DNA of 64,000 nucleotides from Pseudomonas cerasi (GCF_900074915.1 NZ_LT222319.1:3567001-3631000); one strand, 5' to 3'; shown: positions 32,943 to 42,754, counted from the first letter of the stretch. The notes: generated from the letters alone by a model not told the origin. A program made the numbers and translations.

Positions 32943-35774
32943 TTAAACAGTGAAGGCATCTTGCAGCAGTTTTTCCTGCTGCTCGGCGTGCATCGAAGCG
33001 TAACCACATGCTGGAGCGGCAGAAGCATCACGACCGGCGTACTCGAGAACGAGTTCACGTTTGTGGTTGCCCATGCTGCGACGCAGATGGTGTTGGCTGC
33101 TGTACCAGGCACCCTGGTTCATCGGCTCTTCCTGACACCAGACCACATGCTGCAGGTTGGTATAAGGCGCGATGGTTTCCATCAAATCATCTTCAGGGAA
33201 CGGATACAGCTGCTCGAGGCGAACGATGGCGATGTCTTCACGCCCTTCGGCACGGCGTTTTTCCAGGAGATCGTAGTAAACCTTGCCGCTGCACAGCACC
33301 AGACGCGTGACCTTGGCCGGATCGAGAGTATCGATTTCCGGAATGACGGTCTGGAACGAGCCTTCGGCCAAGTCTTCCAGAGTCGAAACAGCCAGCTTGT
33401 GACGCAACAGCGACTTCGGTGTCAGCACGATCAGCGGCTTGCGCAGCGGACGGATGACCTGACGACGCAACAAGTGATAGATCTGCGCCGGAGTCGTCGG
33501 TACGCACACCTGAATGTTGTGCTCGGCGCACAATTGCAGGTAACGCTCCAGACGGGCCGACGAGTGCTCTGGCCCCTGCCCTTCATAGCCATGAGGCAAC
33601 AGCATGGTCAGACCGCACAGACGGCCCCACTTGTGCTCGCCGCTGGTGATGAACTGGTCGACAACCACCTGAGCGCCGTTGGCGAAGTCGCCGAACTGGG
33701 CTTCCCAGATAACCAGCGCATCAGGCTGGGTAGTCGAATAACCGTATTCGAATGCCAGTACGGCCTCTTCCGAAAGGAAGGAGTCGTACAGGTCGAAACG
33801 TGGCTGACCGGAGTACAGATTCTGCAGCGGGATATAGGTCCCGGCGTCTTTCTGGTTGTGCAGCACGGCGTGACGGTGCGAGAACGTACCGCGACCGATG
33901 TCCTGCCCCGTCATGCGGATCGGGTGCCCTTCGAATGCCAGTGTGGCGTACGCCATGGTTTCGGCGTAACCCCAGTTGATCGGCAAGCCACCGGCCTGCA
34001 TCTTCTGGCGGTCTTCGTAGATTTTCTGAACCTGACGCTGCACGACGAAGCCTTCCGGCAGCTCCATGAGCTTGGCGGACAGTTCCTGCAGGGTCTTGAG
34101 ATCGAAGCGGGTGTCGTGACGCGCAGTCCAGGCATGGCCCAGGTATGGACGCCAGTCGACGAACAATTCCTTGTTCGGCTCCTTGACCAGACTTTTCACC
34201 ACGTGCAGACCGTTGTCCAGCGCGCTGCGGTAGTCGTCGACCTTGGCCTGAACGCGGGCATCGTCGAGAACGCCGGTCTTGATCAGATGCTCGGCATACA
34301 GCTCGCGCGTTGTGCGCTGCTTGGTGATCTGCTGATACATCAAAGGCTGGGTGCCGCTCGGCTCGTCAGCTTCGTTGTGACCACGGCGACGGTAGCAAAC
34401 CAGATCGATCACGATGTCGCGCTTGAACTGCATGCGGTAATCGATGGCCAGCTGGGTCACGAACATCACGGCTTCCGGATCATCACCATTCACATGGAGG
34501 ATCGGTGCCTGGATCATCTTGGCAACGTCGGTGGCGTACTCGGTAGAACGCGAGTCCAGCGGGTTGCTGATGGTGAAGCCCACCTGATTGTTGATGACGA
34601 TGTGGATCGTACCGCCCGTCTTGAAGCCGCGAGTCTGCGACATCTGGAAGGTTTCCATGACCACGCCCTGGCCAGCAAAGGCCGCGTCGCCGTGGAGGGA
34701 AATCGGCAGAACCTTGTCGCCGTTTGGATCGTTGCGACGATCCTGACGCGCACGCACCGACCCCTCGACCACCGGAGACACGATCTCCAGGTGAGACGGG
34801 TTGAAGGCCATGGCGAGGTGAACCTCACCGCCTGCGGTCATGACGTTGGAAGAGAAGCCCTGGTGGTATTTGACGTCACCGGAACCCAGCTCCACTTTCT
34901 TCTTGCCTTCGAACTCGTCGAACAGGTCGCGAGGATTCTTGCCGAAGGTGTTCACCAGTACGTTGAGGCGACCACGGTGGGCCATGCCGATCACGACTTC
35001 CTTGGTGCCATAGGACCCGGAACGCTGAATCAGCTCGTCCAGCATTGGAATCAGGCTTTCGCCGCCTTCCAGACCGAAACGCTTGGTGCCCGGGTATTTG
35101 GTACCCAGGTATTTCTCGAGGCCTTCAGCTGCGGTAACACGCTCGAGCAGGTGGCTCTGAATGTCAGCCGAGAACACCGGACGGCCACGAACACTCTCGA
35201 GACGCTGCATGAACCAGTTGCGCTGCTCGGAATCCACGATGTGAGTGAACTCGGAGCCGATGGTGCGACAATATGTCTGCTGCAACGCTTTATGAATTTC
35301 GCGTAGGCTCGCTTCCTCTTTGCCGATGAACAGGTCGCCGGCACGGAAGGTCGTATCAAGATCGGCATTGGTCAAGCCGTAATGATTGATGGACAGATCC
35401 GCAGGCGCAGGGCGCTGCCACAGGCCCAGCGGATCGAGTTGGGCAGCCTGGTGGCCACGCATCCGATATGCCTGGATCAGTCGCAGCACTTCAACCTGCT
35501 TCTTCTCGTGTTCGCTGCTCACACTGCCGGCGGACACCGGTTGAGCGCGGCGCTGGTTTTTGGCCAGCAACACGAAATGATCGCGAATGGTCGAGTGCGA
35601 TACATCAGTGGCAGAGCTGCCGTCTGCTGGCAACTTCTGAAAGTAGGTGCGCCATTCTTCTGGCACAGCGTTAGGGTCGTGCAGGTAAAGCTCATAGAGC
35701 TCTTCCACATAGGCAGCGTTACCACCGGATAGGTGGGCACTGTTCCACATGCGCTGCATCACGCTTTCTTGCAT
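32943..35774 (-). CDS. sucA: 2-oxoglutarate dehydrogenase E1
   Basis: A 943-residue thiamine diphosphate enzyme that decarboxylates 2-oxoglutarate and passes succinyl groups to SucB. Seen: the N-terminal E2-binding segment (MWNSAHLSGGNAAYVEELYELYL), IGMAHRGRLNVLVN, LHGDAAFAGQGVVMETFQ, the ThDP/metal site HVNGDDPEAVMF with YRRRGHNEADEP, and the C-terminal GQGPEHSSARLERYLQL and WCQEEPMNQGAW. Length matches E. coli SucA (933). It is 41 bp before sucB. A 259-bp gap to sdhB upstream may hold an extra promoter. Confidence 0.97.
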   Translation of the reverse strand: MQESVMQRMWNSAHLSGGNAAYVEELYELYLHDPNAVPEEWRTYFQKLPADGSSATDVSHSTIRDHFVLLAKNQRRAQPVSAGSVSSEHEKKQVEVLRLIQAYRMRGHQAAQLDPLGLWQRPAPADLSINHYGLTNADLDTTFRAGDLFIGKEEASLREIHKALQQTYCRTIGSEFTHIVDSEQRNWFMQRLESVRGRPVFSADIQSHLLERVTAAEGLEKYLGTKYPGTKRFGLEGGESLIPMLDELIQRSGSYGTKEVVIGMAHRGRLNVLVNTFGKNPRDLFDEFEGKKKVELGSGDVKYHQGFSSNVMTAGGEVHLAMAFNPSHLEIVSPVVEGSVRARQDRRNDPNGDKVLPISLHGDAAFAGQGVVMETFQMSQTRGFKTGGTIHIVINNQVGFTISNPLDSRSTEYATDVAKMIQAPILHVNGDDPEAVMFVTQLAIDYRMQFKRDIVIDLVCYRRRGHNEADEPSGTQPLMYQQITKQRTTRELYAEHLIKTGVLDDARVQAKVDDYRSALDNGLHVVKSLVKEPNKELFVDWRPYLGHAWTARHDTRFDLKTLQELSAKLMELPEGFVVQRQVQKIYEDRQKMQAGGLPINWGYAETMAYATLAFEGHPIRMTGQDIGRGTFSHRHAVLHNQKDAGTYIPLQNLYSGQPRFDLYDSFLSEEAVLAFEYGYSTTQPDALVIWEAQFGDFANGAQVVVDQFITSGEHKWGRLCGLTMLLPHGYEGQGPEHSSARLERYLQLCAEHNIQVCVPTTPAQIYHLLRRQVIRPLRKPLIVLTPKSLLRHKLAVSTLEDLAEGSFQTVIPEIDTLDPAKVTRLVLCSGKVYYDLLEKRRAEGREDIAIVRLEQLYPFPEDDLMETIAPYTNLQHVVWCQEEPMNQGAWYSSQHHLRRSMGNHKRELVLEYAGRDASAAPACGYASMHAEQQEKLLQDAFTV

Positions 35775-36033
35775 GCTTGGTCACCCTCGGTAAGGGGACA
35801 CCACCGGCGAAGACACCAGAGCAATCCTGAAATAGTCGTGTGCAGCGACTGTATCAAGTCACCAGGGATCACGCAGATAGTCCGGGTACCAGCCCGGATG
35901 CCCCTGCTGGTCTCATTTCTTCAAAATAAGAGCCGCAGCTTTGCGAGCTACTGCTCAGGTTAAAACTACGGCGCCGGTTGAAGCCTGCGCCGTAGCCACT
36001 TCAGTGCAACGGTGTAACAGATAAAGCGATGAA

Positions 36034-36738
36034 TCAGACGCCGTTCTGCAACAGCATGTTGCGTACGTGACCGATAGCCTTGGTTGGGTTAAGGCCCTTC
36101 GGACAGACGTTGACGCAGTTCATGATGCCGCGGCAGCGGAATACGCTGAACGGATCATCAAGCGAAGCCAGACGCTCACTGGTGCGGGTATCACGGCTGT
36201 CAGCCAGGAAACGGTAGGCTTGCAGCAGTGCAGCAGGACCCAGGAACTTGTCGGGGTTCCACCAGAAGGACGGGCAGGAAGTCGAGCAGCAAGCGCACAG
36301 GATGCACTCGTACAGACCATCGAGCTTTTCGCGCTCTTCCGGTGTTTGCAGACGTTCGATGGCCGGAGCCGGCGTGTCGTTCTGCAGGAACGGCTTCACC
36401 TTCTCGTACTGCTTGTAGAAGATGCTCATATCGACGACCAGGTCACGAATAACCGGCAAACCAGGCAGCGGACGTACGATCAGCTTGTTCTTGGCAACGA
36501 CAGCCGACAGCGGCGTGATGCAGGCCAGGCCGTTCTTGCCGTTGATATTCATGCCGTCGGAACCGCACACGCCTTCACGGCATGAGCGACGATAAGAGAA
36601 CCCTTGATCCTGTTCTTTGACCAGGGCGAGCACGTCCAGCACCATCAGGTCCTTGCCACCGGTATCGACCTGAAACTCCTGCATGAACGGCGCGGCGTCC
36701 TGCTCAGGGTTGTAACGATAAACACTGACTTGCAACAT
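36034..36738 (-). CDS. sdhB: Succinate dehydrogenase iron-sulfur subunit
   Basis: A 234-residue subunit carrying three Fe-S clusters: [2Fe-2S] in SCREGVCGSDGMNINGKNG, [4Fe-4S] in CILCACCSTSCPSFWWNP, and [3Fe-4S] in CRGIMNCVNVCPKGLNP. It moves electrons from SdhA to the membrane quinone site. ATG 36738 has AGGGG eight bases upstream and matches the family start (MLQVSVYRYNP); GTG 36747 is rejected. It is 12 bp after sdhA in the sdhCDAB operon. Confidence 0.97.
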   Translation of the reverse strand: MLQVSVYRYNPEQDAAPFMQEFQVDTGGKDLMVLDVLALVKEQDQGFSYRRSCREGVCGSDGMNINGKNGLACITPLSAVVAKNKLIVRPLPGLPVIRDLVVDMSIFYKQYEKVKPFLQNDTPAPAIERLQTPEEREKLDGLYECILCACCSTSCPSFWWNPDKFLGPAALLQAYRFLADSRDTRTSERLASLDDPFSVFRCRGIMNCVNVCPKGLNPTKAIGHVRNMLLQNGV

Positions 36739-36750
36739 ATCGGCCACCCC

Positions 36751-38523
36751 TTAATAAGTCCGAATCTTGGGTTCAAAAGTCGGAACAGTCTTCGGCGAGA
36801 AGTTCACGGCACGCTTGGTCACGCGCTTGTCACCCGGGAAATACAGGGTGTGGCACAACCAGTTCTCGTCGTCGCGATCTTCGAAGTCTTCGCGAGCGTG
36901 AGCGCCGCGGGACTCTTTACGATGCTCTGCAGCAATCGCCGTGGCTTCGGCAACTTCCAGCAGGTTTTGCAGTTCAAGCGCTTCGATACGGGCGGTGTTG
37001 AACGCCTGGCTCTTGTCGTTGATCTTGACGTTGGCGATACGCACGCGCAGATCAGCCAGCTGGGCAATACCCTTCTGCATGTATTCGCCAGTACGGAATA
37101 CACCGAAGTAGTTCTGCATGCAGCTCTGCAGTTCTTTACGCAGGGACGCGACGTCTTCACCGGTGGTGCGTTCGTTCAGGCCGGCAAGGCGCGCGAGGGC
37201 AGCATCGATGTCGGACTCGGAAGCGCGCGCATAATCGACGCCTTCACGCAGCGCCTGCTCGAGGTGGATACCCGCAGCGCGGCCGAACACCACCAGATCG
37301 AGCAGCGAGTTGCCGCCCAGACGGTTTGCGCCGTGAACCGATACGCAAGCCACTTCACCTACCGCGAACAGACCTGGAATGATCTGATCGACGCCCGCCG
37401 CATCCTGAGTGATCGCCTGACCATGAATGTTGGTGGCAACGCCGCCCATCATGTAGTGGCAGGTTGGTACGACAGGGATCGGAGCGGTCGCAGGATCGAC
37501 GTGAGCAAAGGTCTTGGACAGCTCCATGATCCCTGGCAGACGGCTGTGCAGCACTTCTTCGCCAAGGTGATCGAGCTTGAGCATCACGTGATCGCCATCG
37601 GGACCACAGCCGTTACCGGCAATGATTTCCTTGACCATGGAACGTGCCACAACGTCACGACCGGCAAGGTCCTTGGCGTTCGGAGCATAACGCTCCATGA
37701 AACGCTCACCGTGCTTGTTGATCAGGTAACCGCCTTCACCGCGGCAACCTTCGGTGACCAGTACACCTGCACCGGCAATACCGGTCGGGTGGAACTGCCA
37801 CATTTCGATGTCCTGAACAGGTACACCGGCACGCAGCGCCATGCCGATACCGTCACCGGTATTGATCAGGGCATTGGTGGTCGACGAGTAGATACGGCCT
37901 GCACCGCCAGTCGCCAGCACGGTTGCATTGGCGCGGATGTACGAGGTTTCGCCTGTCTCGATGCAGATTGCGATGATGCCGACAAAGGCGCCGTCGTTGT
38001 TCTTTACCAGATCCACTGCATAGTATTCGTTGAGGAATACAGTGCCTGCCTTCAGGTTGGCCTGATACAGGGTGTGCAGCAGTGCGTGACCGGTACGGTC
38101 GGCGGCAGCGCAGGTACGGGCAGCCTGCCCGCCCTTGCCGAAGTCCTTGGACTGGCCACCGAACGGACGCTGGTAGATACGGCCCTGCTCGGTACGGGAG
38201 AACGGCAGGCCCATGTGCTCGAGCTCGAAGACCGCTTCCGGACCTACGGAACACATGTATTCGATAGCGTCCTGGTCACCGATGTAGTCGGAGCCCTTGA
38301 CGGTATCGTACATGTGCCAGCGCCAGTCATCGTTCGGATCGGCGGAGGCGATTGCACAGGTGATGCCACCCTGCGCGGATACGGTGTGCGAGCGGGTCGG
38401 GAAGACCTTGGTGACCACGGCAGTCTTGTGACCGCCCTGGGCGAGCTGCAGCGCAGCGCGCATGCCGGCACCGCCACCACCAATGATGATGGCGTCGAAA
38501 GAAAGCGCATTAATGTTAGCCAT
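36751..38523 (-). CDS. sdhA: Succinate dehydrogenase flavoprotein subunit
   Basis: A 590-residue catalytic subunit that oxidises succinate to fumarate. The FAD fold begins IIIGGGGAGMRAALQLAQGG; the His for covalent FAD is in PTRSHTVSAQGGI (about residue 46); substrate-binding residues are in HPTGIAGAGVLVTEGCRGEGG and the R in RDVVARSMVKEI; C-terminal HREDFEDRD-like capping sequence is present as HAREDFEDRDDENW. Length is standard. It is 3 bp from sdhD. Confidence 0.97.
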   Translation of the reverse strand: MANINALSFDAIIIGGGGAGMRAALQLAQGGHKTAVVTKVFPTRSHTVSAQGGITCAIASADPNDDWRWHMYDTVKGSDYIGDQDAIEYMCSVGPEAVFELEHMGLPFSRTEQGRIYQRPFGGQSKDFGKGGQAARTCAAADRTGHALLHTLYQANLKAGTVFLNEYYAVDLVKNNDGAFVGIIAICIETGETSYIRANATVLATGGAGRIYSSTTNALINTGDGIGMALRAGVPVQDIEMWQFHPTGIAGAGVLVTEGCRGEGGYLINKHGERFMERYAPNAKDLAGRDVVARSMVKEIIAGNGCGPDGDHVMLKLDHLGEEVLHSRLPGIMELSKTFAHVDPATAPIPVVPTCHYMMGGVATNIHGQAITQDAAGVDQIIPGLFAVGEVACVSVHGANRLGGNSLLDLVVFGRAAGIHLEQALREGVDYARASESDIDAALARLAGLNERTTGEDVASLRKELQSCMQNYFGVFRTGEYMQKGIAQLADLRVRIANVKINDKSQAFNTARIEALELQNLLEVAEATAIAAEHRKESRGAHAREDFEDRDDENWLCHTLYFPGDKRVTKRAVNFSPKTVPTFEPKIRTY

Positions 38524-38526
38524 GGA

Positions 38527-38895
38527 TCAGATACCCCAAAGAATCTGCACGCCCCAGACGAAGTAGGCGAACATCAGAACGCCGCATACCGCCTGGAACA
38601 GGAAACGTACTGCAGTTGCGGACTTGCCCAGCGCCATCGGCGTCAGGTAGTCGGTCGCGATGGTCCACATGCCGACCCAGGCGTGAGCGCCAAGGGCAAC
38701 GAGGGCCAGGAGACTGAAGATACGCATTCCGTTGTGAGCGAACAGACCATGCCATTGGGCGTAGCTCAGACCCGGGTGAAAGACCATGTAACCGATCAGG
38801 AAAATGAAATAAGCCGCGAGCACGACTGCGGAGACACGCTGAGCCATCCAGTCATAGAGGCCCGAACGCGACAGGTTGGTGACGTTGGTTACCAT
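38527..38895 (-). CDS. sdhD: Succinate dehydrogenase membrane anchor
   Basis: A 122-residue anchor with three membrane helices (about 18-42, 55-78, 95-120). The helix-two motif LVALGAHAWVGMWTIATDYL carries the His and the Asp-Tyr pair expected near heme b and the quinone site. ATG 38895, with GGGAG seven bases upstream, is chosen; ATG 38901 is also in frame. Its start overlaps the end of sdhC, so the two anchors are translationally coupled. Confidence 0.93.
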   Translation of the reverse strand: MVTNVTNLSRSGLYDWMAQRVSAVVLAAYFIFLIGYMVFHPGLSYAQWHGLFAHNGMRIFSLLALVALGAHAWVGMWTIATDYLTPMALGKSATAVRFLFQAVCGVLMFAYFVWGVQILWGI

Positions 38896-39263
38896 ATCCA
38901 TACTCCCGCCAGAAGAATCAGAATCACGGAAACCGCGATAACGATTTTGGAGCCCAGCTTTCCGCCTTCAAGCGTCTCGCCTACCCCCGAGTCCATGATG
39001 AGGTGACGAATACCGGCCACCAGGTGGTACAGCAGGGCAGACAGAAGTCCCCAGATGATCAGCTTGGCCAGCGGACTGGTCATATACGCCTTGACTTCAC
39101 CAAATCCCTCTTCGGAGGCCAGCGACTTGTCCATTGCATACAGCATGATTGCAATACCGACAAAGAGGATGACACCGGAGATGCGGTGAAGGATGGACGT
39201 GTAAGCGGTGACTGGGAGCTTGATGGTCCTTAGGTCTAGATTTACAGGTCGTTGGCTATTCAC
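38889..39263 (-). CDS. sdhC: Succinate dehydrogenase cytochrome b556 subunit
   Basis: A 124-residue anchor, first gene of the sdh operon. It begins MNSQRPVNLDLRTIKLPVTAYTSILHRISGVILF: the Ser/His/Arg stretch is the quinone-binding signature. Three helices follow, with the heme-ligand His in SALLYHLVAGIRHLIMD. The reading frame ends WIW just inside sdhD. It is divergent from gltA across a 361-bp region holding good promoters for both operons. Confidence 0.95.
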   Translation of the reverse strand: MNSQRPVNLDLRTIKLPVTAYTSILHRISGVILFVGIAIMLYAMDKSLASEEGFGEVKAYMTSPLAKLIIWGLLSALLYHLVAGIRHLIMDSGVGETLEGGKLGSKIVIAVSVILILLAGVWIW

Positions 39264-39395
39264 GGCTTTTTTTCACACTGAAGAGCCCCTAACAATCAGG
39301 GCAAGTTGTTGGGAAGTGCACTGGTCAGGTACCCACCACCCAGGAAGTGACGACCCCCTTGAAACAGGCCAAAAGCCTCTGGCGGTCGGACGCCG

Positions 39396-39424
39396 AGTAT
39401 AGACAGTTAGGTTACTAATGACAA
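39396..39424 (-). promoter_or_regulatory. Sigma-70 promoter for sdhCDAB
   Basis: On the minus strand TTGTCA and TATACT are separated by 17 bases, close to the consensus. The -10 lies 133 bp before the sdhC ATG, leaving a long leader that could be a site for RNA-level control. Confidence 0.65.
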
Positions 39425-39538
39425 CGCGCAGACGTACCGCCAATAGCGGATTGCGTTGCCGCGACAAAAGGCGTAAATGGCAGTAAACCGTCTGAAAAAT
39501 CCACGGTCGAGCCCTTGCGGAACACGACTTTAGGCAAA

Positions 39539-39566
39539 TTGACTTTAGAATTTATCTCACTATAGT
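39539..39566 (+). promoter_or_regulatory. Sigma-70 promoter for gltA
   Basis: TTGACT and TATAGT are separated by 16 bases. The -10 ends 58 bp before the gltA ATG, which has AGGAGG as ribosome site. Confidence 0.7.
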
Positions 39567-39624
39567 GATGCGGGCCCTGCGTGGGGGGCCTGTCTGATGA
39601 TTTGAAGCATAAATAGGAGGCCAC

Positions 39625-40914
39625 ATGGCTGACAAAAAAGCGCAGTTGATCATCGAGGGCGCTGCCCCCGTCGAGCTGCCAATTCTGACCGGTACAGTGG
39701 GTCCGGACGTGATCGACGTACGCGGCCTGACCGCCACCGGCCGCTTCACATTTGACCCTGGTTTCATGTCCACGGCCTCTTGCGATTCGAAGATCACCTA
39801 CATCGATGGTGATAATGGCATTCTGCTACACCGCGGCTACCCGATCGAACAACTGGCCGAGCAGTCCGACTACCTCGAGACCTGCTACCTGCTGCTCAAC
39901 GGTGAACTGCCCACCGCCGAGCAGAAAGCCCAGTTCGTGGCCGTGGTCAAGAACCACACGATGGTTCACGAACAACTCAAGACCTTCTTCAACGGTTTCC
40001 GCCGTGACGCCCACCCGATGGCCGTCATGTGTGGCGTAGTCGGCGCCCTGTCGGCGTTCTACCACGACTCGCTGGACATCAATAACCCGCAGCACCGCGA
40101 GATTTCCGCAGTCCGTCTGGTCGCCAAGATGCCGACCCTGGCAGCGATGGTCTACAAGTACTCCATGGGTCAACCCATGATGTACCCGCGCAACGACCTC
40201 AGCTACGCGGAAAACTTCCTGCACATGATGTTCAACACCCCGTGCGAGATCAAACCGATCAGCCCGGTGCTGGCCAAGGCGATGGACAAGATCTTCATCC
40301 TCCACGCCGATCACGAGCAGAACGCTTCGACCTCCACCGTGCGTATGGCGGGCTCTTCGGGCGCCAACCCGTTCGCCTGTATCGCAGCCGGTATCGCAGC
40401 GCTCTGGGGCCCTGCCCACGGCGGAGCCAACGAAGCGGTACTGACCATGCTCGATGAAATCGGCGACGTGTCGAACATCGACACGTTCATTGCCAAGGCC
40501 AAGGACAAGAACGATCCGTTCAAGCTCATGGGCTTCGGTCACCGCGTGTACAAGAACCGTGACCCGCGCGCCACCGTAATGAAGCAGACCTGCGACGAAG
40601 TATTGAAAGAACTGGGCATCACCAACGATCCTCAACTCGAACTGGCTATGCGCCTCGAAGAGATCGCCCTGACCGACCCGTACTTCATCGAGCGCTCGCT
40701 GTACCCGAACGTCGACTTCTACTCGGGCATTATCCTCAAGGCCATCGGCATTCCGACCAGCATGTTCACCGTGATCTTCGCCCTGGCGCGGACTGTCGGC
40801 TGGATCTCGCACTGGAAGGAAATGCTCTCCAGCCCCTACAAGATCGGTCGCCCTCGCCAGCTGTACACCGGCAACGTGCAACGCCACATCGTCGCCCTGC
40901 AAGACCGCAAGTAA
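39625..40914 (+). CDS. gltA: Citrate synthase (type II, hexameric class)
   Basis: A 429-residue enzyme joining acetyl-CoA and oxaloacetate. The active-site His/Asp set is seen in LHADHEQNASTSTVR, PAHGGANEAVLTM, GFGHRVYKNRDPRA and NVDFYSGIILKAIGIP. The N-terminal domain (about residues 1-55) is that of the NADH-sensitive Gram-negative enzyme. ATG 39625 has a strong AGGAGG. It is divergent from sdhC and followed by a bidirectional terminator. Confidence 0.97.
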   Translation: MADKKAQLIIEGAAPVELPILTGTVGPDVIDVRGLTATGRFTFDPGFMSTASCDSKITYIDGDNGILLHRGYPIEQLAEQSDYLETCYLLLNGELPTAEQKAQFVAVVKNHTMVHEQLKTFFNGFRRDAHPMAVMCGVVGALSAFYHDSLDINNPQHREISAVRLVAKMPTLAAMVYKYSMGQPMMYPRNDLSYAENFLHMMFNTPCEIKPISPVLAKAMDKIFILHADHEQNASTSTVRMAGSSGANPFACIAAGIAALWGPAHGGANEAVLTMLDEIGDVSNIDTFIAKAKDKNDPFKLMGFGHRVYKNRDPRATVMKQTCDEVLKELGITNDPQLELAMRLEEIALTDPYFIERSLYPNVDFYSGIILKAIGIPTSMFTVIFALARTVGWISHWKEMLSSPYKIGRPRQLYTGNVQRHIVALQDRK

Positions 40915-40925
40915 GCGCCACACGC

Positions 40926-40957
40926 AAAAAAAGGGCTGCCATTGGCAGCCCTTTTTT
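40926..40957. terminator. Bidirectional terminator after gltA
   Basis: GGGCTGCC and GGCAGCCC form a stem flanked by A and T runs on both sides, so it can end gltA and the convergent START-domain gene. Confidence 0.92.
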
Positions 40958-40978
40958 GTGCTCGCTATCCGATGCACA

Positions 40979-41590
40979 TCATGGGGTTTGCGCAGCACGC
41001 TCCCTGAGGGCTTTCAAGGTGTTGAACGGCGCATCGACAACGAACTTGTTGGCCAGCATAGAAGGCACACTGCCACCCGGCTCGGTGTGAACCTGATAGG
41101 TCACTTCAGTCTGGTTCGGCCCTTTGGGCACCATTTTCCAGAAGCCCTTGACCTCGGTTACGCGCACATAGCCCTTTTCTTCGGGGATGTACGAAGGCTG
41201 CTCTTCAAGATTACGGGTAACACTCCCGTCAGGGCCTTCCTGAGTGGTGATCAACAGCACGGAATCGCGAGGCGTCACTGGCCAGGGAGTGTTGAACTGG
41301 CTGTAGGTCCAGGTCTTGTTGCCTTCGTGCTTGAGCACTTTCTGTAACTTGCACTCATGAATCCAGGCGCAGGCGCCCGTGACATCCTCCTGAAGCGCGC
41401 GCAACTTGCTCACGCTGGCATTGATCAGCGCAATGCCCTGATAAGCCTTGTAATCAGACCCGGGCACGTCGCTCAACGAAACCTTGATGCCCTCCTGATT
41501 CTTGACCTCTTTCCACTCTTCAGCCTGCGCCATTCCGGCAAGCATTACAGTCAAACCACAAGCAACAGCCATGCGATACAGCGGACCCAT
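40979..41590 (-). CDS. Periplasmic START-domain protein
   Basis: A 203-residue protein with a signal peptide (MGPLYRMAVACGLTVMLAGMAQA, cleavage before EEW). The mature 180 residues match the START (StAR-related lipid transfer) fold of proteobacterial hypothetical proteins: EEWKEVKNQEGIKVSLSDVPGSDYKAYQG, QYNTPWPVTPRD-like sequence (here QFNTPWPVTPRDSVLLITT), and GFWKMVPKGPNQTEVTYQVHTEPGG. A hydrophobic ligand is likely but unknown. ATG 41590 with AAGGA upstream is chosen; the ORF is open much further but with no sensible protein. Confidence 0.82.
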   Translation of the reverse strand: MGPLYRMAVACGLTVMLAGMAQAEEWKEVKNQEGIKVSLSDVPGSDYKAYQGIALINASVSKLRALQEDVTGACAWIHECKLQKVLKHEGNKTWTYSQFNTPWPVTPRDSVLLITTQEGPDGSVTRNLEEQPSYIPEEKGYVRVTEVKGFWKMVPKGPNQTEVTYQVHTEPGGSVPSMLANKFVVDAPFNTLKALRERAAQTP

Positions 41591-41646
41591 TGTTTTATTC
41601 CTTGTTTTGAAGTTCCGAAGAAGCATTTGTGCTCGAAAACACTTTT

Positions 41647-41904
41647 TCAGGCCACCGCAGTGGCTTTTTCCCACCAACCGATCAGGCGAATGGCATCCGC
41701 CTGGTCGACACCGCAGACATCCTCTGCCGCCTTGAACTGACTGCATACGGCGGGCCGCTCAGCCCTGCCAAACAAGGCGCACAAAAACTCGACCGACAGG
41801 TGCAGACAACGCTCGCCTGCAGGCTTTCCGTCGGGCATACCGGGTATGGGAGACGTTATGGAAGGCGCTATGCAGCACGCTCCACAACCGGAACGGCAGT
41901 CCAT
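41647..41904 (-). CDS. YkgJ-family cysteine cluster protein
   Basis: An 85-residue protein beginning MDCRSGCGACCIAPSITSPIPGMP, with further Cys residues in ERCLHL, FLCALFG, AVCSQF and DVCGV. The CxxxCGACC start and spaced Cys residues match the YkgJ/UPF0153 family, which is predicted to hold Zn or an Fe-S cluster. It is a short version of the family. The biological role is unknown. It is in the same direction as the START gene, 56 bp upstream of it. Confidence 0.8.
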   Translation of the reverse strand: MDCRSGCGACCIAPSITSPIPGMPDGKPAGERCLHLSVEFLCALFGRAERPAVCSQFKAAEDVCGVDQADAIRLIGWWEKATAVA

Positions 41905-41998
41905 GACCAGACACCCTTTTGTGAAAATTGAAAAAGAGGAAGGATATTAACCGTCAAAACGTCTGTTTGAAAACGCCGTATCGGACGACAGGCAGGGC

Positions 41999-42640
41999 TT
42001 ACTGCTTGAATTTGAAGTCCAGCGCAGCGCCTTCCACGTCGCGACGGTTGTCGTTGCGCATCTGCAATTGCATTTCGTTGGTCAGCAATCGCCCTTCGAG
42101 CTCGAACGGACCAGGGTTCGCAGAGTCGCCCTTGTCGCTGAACATCTGCGGCAATATCGGCTTGCGCTTGCTGGTAATCACCTTGGCAGGCGGGTCGAGT
42201 TCCTTGACCAGTTCGGGAGGCAGGCTCAGGTCCAGCTTGGGCGATTTGATTCGCACATCCTTGACGCTGGCCGTCTTGGCATCCTTGGCGTTCTTGCGCT
42301 TGCTCGCAGGCGCCTTGGCTGCCGCGACCTTGGAAGAAGCTTTTTCGGACGCCACCGATTTGGCGCTTTGGGGTGCTGCAGGTTCTGACTTTTCCTTTCC
42401 GACCACCACAGGCACGACTGGCACCCCCGGCATCAGCTGATGCATGGTGTCCGGCGCCTTGATTTGCCTGGCATCGGTGGCGGCTGCCTCCGCAGGTGCC
42501 TCAGTCTTCAGATGCACCTCGGGCGATACCGGCGCGGTGATGACCGCCTCGGTCTTGGGTTTGGGCACAGAGGTATCCGGAGCGTCACAACCACTCAGAA
42601 GTACGACGACAAGCAATCCGAGACAGCGAAAAACATTCAT
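41999..42640 (-). CDS. Hypothetical lipoprotein, Lys/Ala-rich
   Basis: A 213-residue protein starting MNVFRCLGLLVVVLLSGC; the lipobox LLSG|C marks lipidation at Cys18 and Asp follows. The middle (about 75-140) is low-complexity Ala/Lys/Pro/Ser and likely spans the periplasm or binds a polyanion. The C-terminal 70 residues (KSPKLDLSLPPELVKELDPP to LQMRNDNRRDVEGAALDFKFKQ) look ordered and conserved in style. ATG 42640 lacks a good ribosome site but is the only start giving a signal peptide. No known function. Confidence 0.72.
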   Translation of the reverse strand: MNVFRCLGLLVVVLLSGCDAPDTSVPKPKTEAVITAPVSPEVHLKTEAPAEAAATDARQIKAPDTMHQLMPGVPVVPVVVGKEKSEPAAPQSAKSVASEKASSKVAAAKAPASKRKNAKDAKTASVKDVRIKSPKLDLSLPPELVKELDPPAKVITSKRKPILPQMFSDKGDSANPGPFELEGRLLTNEMQLQMRNDNRRDVEGAALDFKFKQ

Positions 42641-42754
42641 AGGCAAAAAGTCAGGCAAGACAGTGGCAAAAAGCCGGAAAGAAACACATGCTGTCCTTTT
42701 GAGGCCAACCTGACAAGACAAGAGTTCCGAAGAATTGACAAATATCTTTGCCAA

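Noticed and set aside
32961..35306. Very long open frames opposite sucA, sdhA, sucB, lpd, sucC, gltA and fabB
   Set aside because: They are shadows: high-GC third codon positions keep the antisense frame open. Their proteins have no family motifs, while the other strand encodes complete TCA or fatty-acid enzymes.
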